Shown one piece after another: positions 6,963-13,338 of a stretch of 27,754 bases of DNA (within the stretch, counting starts at the first letter, position 1; each line of letters begins with the position of its first letter). The stretch is taken from assembly GCA_034436375.1 (NCBI GenBank), contig DAOTVS010000196.1, forward strand, positions 1-27,754, read 5' to 3'. Under the pieces are notes generated by a model. That model was not told where the DNA came from. It searched no databases and saw only the letters and a list, made by a program, of their open reading frames with translations. Origin of the DNA: DAOTVS01 sp034436375 (GTDB lineage: Bacteria; Chloroflexota; Anaerolineae; SpSt-313). The position numbers were made by a program, and so were the translations under genes.

Positions 6963-7925
6963 GTGAAGGTCAAACATGCTCTCATGATCGGTCTGCTGGG
7001 GCGCGGCGTCGACCGCTTCCACGAGTACCAGCCCGCTCGCTCGCTTCCGGAGCGCCTGAGCATGGTGCGGCAGATCGAGGGGGTCGACGGCATCGAAGTC
7101 GTCTACCCGGCCGAGTTTGCCAAGGCGCCCGAGACGCTCCGCCTGCTCCGCGAGTCGGGGCTGGGGATCTCTGCCGTGAACGTGAACGTCAAAGGCGAGG
7201 CCAAGTTCCGGCATGGTTCCTTCACCTCGCCCGATCCGGCTATCCGTGCCGAGGCGGTGCAGTACGTTAAGACCGGCATGGACCTGGCCGCCGAGCTGGG
7301 GGCGGGCCAAGTGACCTGCTGCCCGCTGATCGACGGCCACAACTACTCCTTTCAGGTGGATTATCTGGAGCAGTGGCACTGGCTGGTGGAGGGCGTGCGG
7401 CAGGCGGCGCAGCACCGCCCCGATGTGCGCGTCAGCCTGGAGTACAAGCTCAACGAGAGCCGCAACTTTGTCGTCCTCGGCAATATGGGGCAGGCGCTGC
7501 ACCTCTGCCAGCAGGTGGGGCTGCCCAACGTAGGCGTCACGCTGGATGTGGGCCACGCTCTTATCGCCAGGGAGACGCCCGCTGCCTCCGTTTGCCTGGC
7601 TGCCGATGCCGGCCGGCTCTTCTATGTCCATTGGAACGATAACGGCCGCGAGTGGGACTGGGATATGATCCCCGCCTCGGTGAACCTCTGGGATACCATC
7701 GAGACGCTCTACTACCTGGACCGCCTCGGCTGGCAGGGCTGGTTCTCCTACGACGTCATCAACCGCGACAGCGACCCTGTTGCGACCCAGCAGGCTACCC
7801 TGCGCGCCATGCATGCCGTCGAGCGCCTGCTCGACAAGTTGGGGCGAGTCGAGCTCGGGCGCCTGATCCACAGCGGTGACCCGGCGCAGGCCATGGAGTT
7901 TCTGCTGGGGCGGCTGTCATCATGA
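6963..7925 (+). CDS. Sugar isomerase/epimerase-like TIM-barrel protein
   Basis: The 320-residue soluble protein belongs to the xylose isomerase-like TIM-barrel group (AP-endonuclease 2 fold), whose members isomerise or epimerise sugars and sugar phosphates with a divalent metal. Likely metal ligands are Glu in VSLEYKLNES, Asp-x2-His in LDVGHAL and His in YVHWNDN; the last position is Asp (SYDVINRD) rather than the usual Glu. The start is taken as GTG 6963 because GGAGGAG precedes it by 2-3 nt and the downstream MKVKHALMIG reads as a natural first strand. An upstream in-frame start at 6912 has no ribosome site. The neighbouring polyol dehydrogenase suggests a ketose substrate, but this is inference. 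Confidence 0.78.
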   Translation: MKVKHALMIGLLGRGVDRFHEYQPARSLPERLSMVRQIEGVDGIEVVYPAEFAKAPETLRLLRESGLGISAVNVNVKGEAKFRHGSFTSPDPAIRAEAVQYVKTGMDLAAELGAGQVTCCPLIDGHNYSFQVDYLEQWHWLVEGVRQAAQHRPDVRVSLEYKLNESRNFVVLGNMGQALHLCQQVGLPNVGVTLDVGHALIARETPAASVCLAADAGRLFYVHWNDNGREWDWDMIPASVNLWDTIETLYYLDRLGWQGWFSYDVINRDSDPVATQQATLRAMHAVERLLDKLGRVELGRLIHSGDPAQAMEFLLGRLSS

Positions 7926-7939
7926 GCTAAAGTGGCACG

Positions 7940-7977
7940 CGTTGGGAGAGCGGGGCTCCGGCCGAGCCCTCCCAACG
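7940..7977. repeat. Two-part hairpin after the isomerase gene
   Basis: CGTTGGGA (7940-7947) pairs with TCCCAACG (7970-7977) and GGGCTC (7953-7958) with GAGCCC (7964-7969), leaving a small bulge. There is no T-run. It could be a terminator-like or 3'-end stabilising structure. Confidence 0.55.
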
Positions 7978-8059
7978 CCCCCTCAAGAGCGCCAACGTGA
8001 TGAGCAGCGCAGCGTGGCAGTGATTCAGGCAGCGACCAGGGTTAAGGAACCGGGTACTC

Positions 8060-8980
8060 ATGGGGAATCTGACACATCAGGTGAAGAGCGGCGGCGGGGT
8101 TGCCGTCAGGGCCAGAACAGTGCTTCTGGCGGCGGGGGCCGTCGTGCTGCTGCTCGTGGGTATGGCCTTCGGCCCGCACCTGCTGCGCGCATCGGCGCCC
8201 GCCTGGGCCGGGGCCGCTACGTCTCCAGCGCCGCAGCTCGTGGCGAGCATCGCGCCCACCGCCGCCGCCCCGGCCACGCGGCCGCCGACTGCCACAGCGA
8301 CCCCAACGCCCACCGCCACCTCCACCCGGATGCCGACGCCCACCGCCACCCCGCGCCCCACCAAGACTCCCCTGCCCACGGTAGCGCCTTTTGCCTACCT
8401 GGAGCCCTATCGCGCTGAAGCAAGCGCCTTGCTGGTTCAGGTGCCCATGCTGCCCCAGACTTATAGCTTGAGCTGCGAAGCGGCCTGTATGCGTATGGTG
8501 TTGGCGGCGCGTGGGGTCACGGTGAGCGAGGATGATCTGCTGAGCCGCATGGGCCGCGACCCCAACCCACACAAGGGCTTTCGCGGCTCGCCCTTTGGCG
8601 ACGGTCACCGTGCGGATATGCGCGATTACGGCGTCTATGCCGAGCCGGTGGCCAAAGTGCTGCAATCCTACGGTGCGCCGGCCCAGGTCGTCTATAATAT
8701 GAGCGATAACGACCTGCGCCAGGCGGTGCGCGACGGCAAAGCAGTCATCGTGTGGATGACCGCGGCCAAGGACCCCCAGGTGATCAAGGAGGATGGCTAC
8801 AACCTGGTCACCGAGGAGCACGTCTACCTGGTCGTCGGCATCGTCAAGTACGGCAACCTGCTGGTCATCGACCCCTGGGGCGCCCGCCCCGACTCGGGCC
8901 GCCGCGGCGCCTTTCCCCTCTGGTCCCCCGACCACTGGGACCTCTTTGACCGCATGGCTGTGGTTATATCCCTAAGGTAG
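8060..8980 (+). CDS. Membrane-anchored C39-like peptidase
   Basis: The 306-residue protein has an N-terminal membrane anchor (about 17-38), a Thr/Pro-rich linker (about 62-108) and a papain-fold domain of the Peptidase_C39_2 type (about 122-306). Catalytic-site candidates are Cys139 in SLSCEAACM, His254 in TEEHVYLVVG and Asp271 in VIDPWG. With this topology the domain should lie outside the membrane. The family includes YvpB-like proteins that may cleave peptides or cell-wall material, and no substrate can be named here. No transporter gene is adjacent, so it is unlikely to be a bacteriocin-processing transporter domain. The ATG at 8060 has only a weak upstream AAGGAA. The Pro/Thr linker is common in Chloroflexota surface proteins. 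Confidence 0.82.
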   Translation: MGNLTHQVKSGGGVAVRARTVLLAAGAVVLLLVGMAFGPHLLRASAPAWAGAATSPAPQLVASIAPTAAAPATRPPTATATPTPTATSTRMPTPTATPRPTKTPLPTVAPFAYLEPYRAEASALLVQVPMLPQTYSLSCEAACMRMVLAARGVTVSEDDLLSRMGRDPNPHKGFRGSPFGDGHRADMRDYGVYAEPVAKVLQSYGAPAQVVYNMSDNDLRQAVRDGKAVIVWMTAAKDPQVIKEDGYNLVTEEHVYLVVGIVKYGNLLVIDPWGARPDSGRRGAFPLWSPDHWDLFDRMAVVISLR

Positions 8981-9085
8981 GTATTGACAGGTTACCCGAC
9001 ACGACTTTGGAAAAGCCCTGGTTCCACTAGCCTTACTCTTGTGCCTCTGGAATAAGGATGAAAATGATGCATTTTAGAAAAGGTG

Positions 9086-9094
9086 TGCTATAAT
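9086..9094 (+). promoter_or_regulatory. Extended -10 promoter of the Ntn-hydrolase pair
   Basis: TGCTATAAT is an extended -10 element (TGn plus a perfect TATAAT at 9089-9094) with no good -35 box at 17 bp. Transcription would start near 9101 and give a leader of about 115 nt. Confidence 0.6.
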
Positions 9095-9216
9095 AGTGTT
9101 GTGGAGAAACAATACTCTCACTAGAGTACGTCAGTCAAGATGGGATCCAATAGATGCATCGCCGTTTCCACAATTGTGGCTTTGGCAATCCACTGGTTCA
9201 TTCAAGGGAGTAGAGA

Positions 9217-10512
9217 ATGACCGCCGAAGTTGCTGTGATGAACTCACAAGCGGTTGCCCTCGCGGCAGACAGTGCTGCCACACTCAGGCCAGAGAAAATA
9301 CTGTCGGCGAACAAGCTCTTCACGTTATCGAAGTATGAACCTGTAGGCATCATGATATATGGCAATGCTAGCTTCATGGGCATCCCTTGGGAGACCATTG
9401 TTAAGACGTTCAGGAGGGATCTCGGCACTAGAAAGTTCGACACTCTTCAGGAATATGCGCGCGAATTCATAGCATTCCTAGACAATAATGAAGCTCTCTG
9501 TGACACGAAGAGAGAGCAAGAGCACGTGAGGGAACAGACATACCGCTACTTCTCCTACATGTGGAACATCATACGGCAACGATGTGACAGAACTATCCGA
9601 GAACGAGGAGACATCACAGAAGCGGAGGTCATTCGGATCACCGCTGTAGTGGTGAGAGAACACCGAAAGTATTGGGACGAAGCCGATTTTCTGCATGGGC
9701 TATCTACGAACTATACCCAAGCCGTTATTACCAAGTATCAGGATGTGATCGATCAGGCCATGAAAATGGCTTTCAAGCAACGTCCTATATCAGCAAGATT
9801 GCGCGACAGTCTTCGAGTTATTGGAGCTAGTCTGTTCGCAAAGGCCCCGTTTCGTCTTGGGTACTCTGGAGTTGTAGTAGCCGGATTCGGCACGAAGGAC
9901 CTATTTCCTGCGCTATTGGGATTTGACATACAAGGGAAAGTGAATAGAGTTCTTAAGTTCAAACAGAGGCAGGAGCATGACTGCGCTAACGGTCCAGCCA
10001 TAATACCATTCGCCCAAGATGAGATGGTGTGTACCTTCATGGAGGGTATCGACCCTGAACAGGAGGAGTTCGTCTATGCGAACCTCTCTTCGTTTTTGGT
10101 CGAATATCCTAGAGTGATCCTTGATGGTATTAGAGGCATCGACAACAGAGAGAAAAAGCGGGTTGAGACAGCGCTGAGTCGCCTCACACCTAAGCTATTG
10201 GATGAGTGGCGAAAGAAGATGGAGAGGTATAAACTAGAGCACCATGTTAGTCCGATTGTGCGGATCGTTGGGGAACTGCCGAAAGACGATCTGGCAGATA
10301 TGGCCGAGGCGCTAGTGAGCCTAACCTCATTCAAGCGCAAAGTTACGCCTACGGCCGAGACTGTTGGCGGAGCGATTGATGTTGCTGTGATCTCGAAGGG
10401 CGATGGCTTCATCTGGATCAAACGCAAACACTATTTCCGTTCGGATCTAAACCACCAGTTCTTTGCCAACTATTTCAGGGAGGCAGAAGATGACGAAGAG
10501 CAGGATACCTGA
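9217..10512 (+). CDS. Probable Ntn hydrolase, proteasome/HslV-like
   Basis: This 431-residue protein is uncharacterised as far as I know. Its N-terminus matches proteasome beta/HslV subunits. Removing Met leaves Thr1; Asp17 lies in ALAADSAAT and Lys32 in SANKLF, against Thr1, Asp17 and Lys33 in HslV. GIMIYGNASFMG follows, where HslV has its glycine-rich strand. A second Ntn-like half may lie at about 215-280 (GVVVAGFGTKDLFPALLGFD). Between the halves is a helical insertion (about 75-210), and the C-terminal 130 residues are also helical. HslV has about 175 residues. ATG 9217 follows AAGGGAG by 6 nt and is directly followed by the Thr codon, so the catalytic N-terminus needs only methionine aminopeptidase. 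No HslU-like ATPase is nearby. GC content is clearly lower than the flanks. The fold assignment is inference. Confidence 0.6.
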   Translation: MTAEVAVMNSQAVALAADSAATLRPEKILSANKLFTLSKYEPVGIMIYGNASFMGIPWETIVKTFRRDLGTRKFDTLQEYAREFIAFLDNNEALCDTKREQEHVREQTYRYFSYMWNIIRQRCDRTIRERGDITEAEVIRITAVVVREHRKYWDEADFLHGLSTNYTQAVITKYQDVIDQAMKMAFKQRPISARLRDSLRVIGASLFAKAPFRLGYSGVVVAGFGTKDLFPALLGFDIQGKVNRVLKFKQRQEHDCANGPAIIPFAQDEMVCTFMEGIDPEQEEFVYANLSSFLVEYPRVILDGIRGIDNREKKRVETALSRLTPKLLDEWRKKMERYKLEHHVSPIVRIVGELPKDDLADMAEALVSLTSFKRKVTPTAETVGGAIDVAVISKGDGFIWIKRKHYFRSDLNHQFFANYFREAEDDEEQDT

Positions 10513-10696
10513 GCACAGATATCGTTCCATCGCAGAACTTGAGGGAAGATATCTGCCGTCAACTCCCGAGGCGACAACGGCAGAGATAGATGTGCATTCT
10601 CAGGTAGAGGCCACGATAGCCCGTGAACTACTGGACTCTGTCAAGCGTCATCTTGCGGAAAAGAAAACCCCAAGTGGTAAGAGAACCCGAGGATAG
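10490..10696 (+). CDS. Small partner protein of the Ntn hydrolase
   Basis: This 68-residue protein is unrecognised. ATG 10490 lies 6 nt after GGGAGG and overlaps the end of the Ntn-hydrolase gene by 23 nt, which suggests translational coupling and joint function. The middle (AEIDVHSQVEATIARELLDS, about 40-59) is predicted helical and acidic, and the C-terminus is strongly basic (KKTPSGKRTRG). It has no membrane segment or cysteines. It could be an adaptor, a substrate or an inhibitor of the hydrolase; nothing in the sequence decides. The start is chosen over an upstream in-frame alternative at 10463 because of the ribosome site. Confidence 0.65.
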   Translation: MTKSRIPEHRYRSIAELEGRYLPSTPEATTAEIDVHSQVEATIARELLDSVKRHLAEKKTPSGKRTRG

Positions 10697-10780
10697 GAAG
10701 CCAACGAAAGCTTATCTGCCATATGAACCGTCTTATCCTTGGCGAGCAGGGTGCTAGAACTGGTCTCCCAGTTCATCATA

Positions 10781-10815
10781 AAGAGGGCTGTTGACAGGAT
10801 GCCAACAGCCCTCTT
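10781..10815. terminator. Bidirectional hairpin terminator
   Basis: AAGAGGGCTGTTG (10781-10793) and its perfect complement (10803-10815) surround a 9-nt loop, followed by the pyrimidine-rich CTCCTAT. A smaller hairpin (GAACTGG with CCAGTTC, 10757-10774) precedes it. It sits between convergent genes and could serve both. The rest of 10697-10896 shows no gene. Confidence 0.7.
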
Positions 10816-10896
10816 CTCCTATCGCGAGGCTATTAGCTTAAGAACCAGAAGGAATCGGTGCCTGTCGGTCACTACTCTGACGATATGGCCTTAACT

Positions 10897-11976
10897 CTAG
10901 ATCACTTCCAGGTAATCACGATCGGGCAGAATTGGGAAGGGGGCATGGGGCTCCGCCTGATACCAAAATGCAGTGGAGGCGATATCATCCTGCAGGGGCA
11001 GGTAGCGCCCGCCAGAGCGCCAGCCGAGGGCCTGGATGGTGACGCGCAGGTCCTGCTGGAAGCGCACCGGGTCGGGGATGTGCCAGCGGTACATGCCGAA
11101 GCGCTGCTGCGAGTCGTAGAGCCCGTTGGGGCGGATGACCTGCGGCAGCCCGGTGAAGGGGGCGCTGAACTCGCAGTAGGCCTCTCCCCGTGGGTACTCG
11201 AAATCGTACGAGCCCCCGAAATAGTCCTCGGTGCCAGTGCCGCAGATGGTGGGGAACTCGCTGTCGCCGTCGATAAAGAACTTGATCTCTCCCTCGCCCC
11301 ACCAGCCGCAGTTGTTGACCCCCCAGGCGATGTAGGTGCCCACGTATTGCCCCTGGCCGCGCACGCCGTCGAGCAGGACGTGGTCGGTCTTGTAGGGCAG
11401 GGGGTTGGAGCGGCGGAACTGGGCGTGGAACATGGCTACATCATCGGGCACGGTGGTGAGGGTGTAGTTGATCTGATAGTAGATCGTCTGGGGCTCGTCA
11501 TCCAGGCTCTCGATGGTGATGCGCGCCCCCTTGCGGAAGGGCATCTCCCAGTAGCAGTTGAACGCGCTGCCCGGGTTCACGGCCACCGGGATGGAGTTGA
11601 TCTGGGCGTAGCGGCCCCAGCCCATGCAGAAAAAGTCGCCTACCGGCACTTCTACGGAAGGGGTCTCCTCGCCGTCCCAATACATACGCAGGATGCTGTA
11701 GCGCCAGCGCCCGGTGACGGTCATCCAGATCGACTGGATCGCGCCGGAGCCCACGATGTCGGCCAGGACGAGCGTCTCGTGGGGCGGCATGCGCAGAGAG
11801 GGGGAGATCTTCCAGCCCCGCCCAAGATCGCGCGCGCATGAGGCCCCGGTGCCCTCGGTGGCCATGCCGCCGCGGCCCTTTTCGCCGGTGCGGTTCTCGG
11901 GGCTGATGGAGCGCGTCTGCGCGCTGGAAAGCCGCGACAGATTACCTAGATTCACGTGAAGGCCGTCGAATGCCAT
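10897..11976 (-). CDS. GH172/DUF2961-family protein
   Basis: The 359-residue protein matches the DUF2961 family, now glycoside hydrolase family 172, whose characterised members act on fructofuranosides and D-arabinofuranosides. Characteristic stretches are the N-terminal SISPENRTGEKGRGG (about 24-38), IQSIWMTVTG near 80, WGEGEIKFFIDGD and GTGTEDYFGGSYDF (about 227-260). Acidic residues in these last two segments are the likely catalytic pair by family analogy. No signal peptide is seen, so it is probably cytoplasmic. The ATG at 11976 follows GGGAGGT. It is a single minus-strand gene, convergent with the Ntn-hydrolase pair, with a long inverted repeat starting 22 bp upstream. Substrate is unknown. 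Confidence 0.85.
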   Translation of the reverse strand: MAFDGLHVNLGNLSRLSSAQTRSISPENRTGEKGRGGMATEGTGASCARDLGRGWKISPSLRMPPHETLVLADIVGSGAIQSIWMTVTGRWRYSILRMYWDGEETPSVEVPVGDFFCMGWGRYAQINSIPVAVNPGSAFNCYWEMPFRKGARITIESLDDEPQTIYYQINYTLTTVPDDVAMFHAQFRRSNPLPYKTDHVLLDGVRGQGQYVGTYIAWGVNNCGWWGEGEIKFFIDGDSEFPTICGTGTEDYFGGSYDFEYPRGEAYCEFSAPFTGLPQVIRPNGLYDSQQRFGMYRWHIPDPVRFQQDLRVTIQALGWRSGGRYLPLQDDIASTAFWYQAEPHAPFPILPDRDYLEVI

Positions 11977-11997
11977 GTTGTACCTCCCACCAACTTG

Positions 11998-12178
11998 GTA
12001 GTGATGGCTTCGACGCTTGGTGTGAAATGGGTGCAGAGCCCTCGCCCGGTGTCGCAGTGATGGCTTTGGCCGTTCGCCTCCCCTTGCGCCACGTGGAGGC
12101 GAGCGACCAGGGTCGCCACTACGACACTGACCGAGGGCGCCGTATCCATTTCACATCAAACGCTGAAGACGTCACTAC
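11998..12178. repeat. 181-bp imperfect inverted repeat
   Basis: The two ends (GTAGTGA at 11998, and its complement ending at 12178) begin arms of about 85 bp that align at roughly 75-80 % identity. Matched blocks include GTGAAATGG, GCCCTCG and CGCCTCC. The centre is a short loop around CCTTGCGCCACGTG. The left arm contains a partial internal duplication (AGTGATGGCTT at 12000 and 12057). No transposase is present. It may be a MITE-like palindromic element or an RNA hairpin in the leader of the GH172 gene. Confidence 0.7.
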
Positions 12179-12218
12179 GAGGCAGTCCATAGCATGATGA
12201 TATCGCCTATGCGTATCC

Positions 12219-12247
12219 TGGTCAAAAAGCGCCCACGGGCGTATAAT
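12219..12247 (+). promoter_or_regulatory. Promoter of the amidohydrolase operon
   Basis: TGGTCA (12219-12224) and a perfect TATAAT (12242-12247) are separated by 17 bp. The start point would be near 12254, about 27 nt before the ATG. Confidence 0.65.
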
Positions 12248-12280
12248 GGGCCATCATCTGCTTGAGGAGGTAGCGATTGC

Positions 12281-13336
12281 ATGTCGGGTTCCGAGCCCTT
12301 GCTTCTGAGCGATTACAAGCCGCGCCCCAAGCTGGTCACCCCGGTCACCACGGTGAGCCAGCCGCGGTTCCCTACGATTGACGCGCACAATCATCTGGGG
12401 CCCGAGTTTGGCGGCAACTGGATTGCCCGCCCCCTGAGTGAGCTGATCGATATCCTCGATCGCTGTCACATCCAGAGGCTCGTGGACCTCGACGGCGGCT
12501 GGGGCGAGGATATTCTGGCGGCCCATCTCGATCACTTCAAGGCGCCCTATCCGGAGCGCTTTATTATCTTTGGCGGCGTCGATTGGGCCCGTTGGCCCGA
12601 GGAAGGGAACCGCTTCCCCGAGCTGGCAGCGAAACGGCTCGAAGCGCAGGTCCGCCGGGGCGCCCAGGGCCTTAAGATCTGGAAGCCCCTCGGCCTGCAC
12701 ATCAAAGACGATCGGGGCGAGCGCGTGGCCATCGACGATGCGCGGCTCGAGCCCATTTGGGCCACCGCGGCCGATCTGGACCTGCCCGTCGTGATCCACA
12801 TCGCCGATCCGGTGGCCTTTTTCGACCCCCTCGACCGCTTTAACGAGCAATACGAAGTGCTGCAGGGCCACCCCGATTGGTACTTCTACGGCCCCCAGTT
12901 TCCACCCTTCCAGCAGTTGATGGATGAGTTCGATTCGCTCCTGGGGCGCAACCCGCGCACCACCTTTATTGGCGCCCACGTGGGCTGCTACGCCGAGAAT
13001 CTGGGCTGGGTTGCCTCGGCTCTGGACCGGCACCCCAATTTCTACATTGATATCGCCGCGCGTATCAATGAGATCGGTCGCCAGCCTTACACGGCGCGCG
13101 ATCTTTTCCTGCGCTACCCGGACCGCATCCTTTTCGGCACCGATGCGCCCGCCAACGACGCTGACTATGGTCTCTACTTCCGCTTCCTGGAAACTCGTGA
13201 CGAGTATTTCAAGCACTGCACCGGCGAGGGCTTTGGCCTGGGCCGCTGGTACATCTACGGCCTCTACCTGCCCGACGAGGTGCTGGAGAAGGTCTACCAT
13301 CGTAACGCCGAGCATCTCATCCTGCACCTGGAGTGA
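12281..13336 (+). CDS. Amidohydrolase-2 family metal-dependent hydrolase
   Basis: The 351-residue cytoplasmic protein is a TIM-barrel amidohydrolase of the Amidohydro_2 group (decarboxylases and hydrolases of the ACMSD type). Metal-site motifs are His36-x-His38 in DAHNHLG, His173 in VIHIADP, His233 in GAHVGC and Asp288 in FGTDAP. Lys142 and Lys145 lie in GLKIWKP. Substrate is unknown; sugar lactone and aromatic acid hydrolysis both occur in the family. GAGGAGG lies 10 nt before ATG 12281, slightly long spacing. The stop codon overlaps a GTG that opens the next reading frame, and the next likely ATG lies 2 bases on, so it is translationally coupled to the glycosyltransferase gene. Confidence 0.85.
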   Translation: MSGSEPLLLSDYKPRPKLVTPVTTVSQPRFPTIDAHNHLGPEFGGNWIARPLSELIDILDRCHIQRLVDLDGGWGEDILAAHLDHFKAPYPERFIIFGGVDWARWPEEGNRFPELAAKRLEAQVRRGAQGLKIWKPLGLHIKDDRGERVAIDDARLEPIWATAADLDLPVVIHIADPVAFFDPLDRFNEQYEVLQGHPDWYFYGPQFPPFQQLMDEFDSLLGRNPRTTFIGAHVGCYAENLGWVASALDRHPNFYIDIAARINEIGRQPYTARDLFLRYPDRILFGTDAPANDADYGLYFRFLETRDEYFKHCTGEGFGLGRWYIYGLYLPDEVLEKVYHRNAEHLILHLE

Positions 13337-13338
13337 CA

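Noticed and set aside
8060..8980. Bacteriocin-processing role for the C39-like protein
   Set aside because: No ABC transporter domains and no small precursor gene with a double-glycine leader are adjacent.
8984..9012. TTGACA at 8984-8989 as a promoter for the low-GC island
   Set aside because: No -10 box at 16-18 bp (TTGGAA at 17). The extended -10 at 9086 is better.
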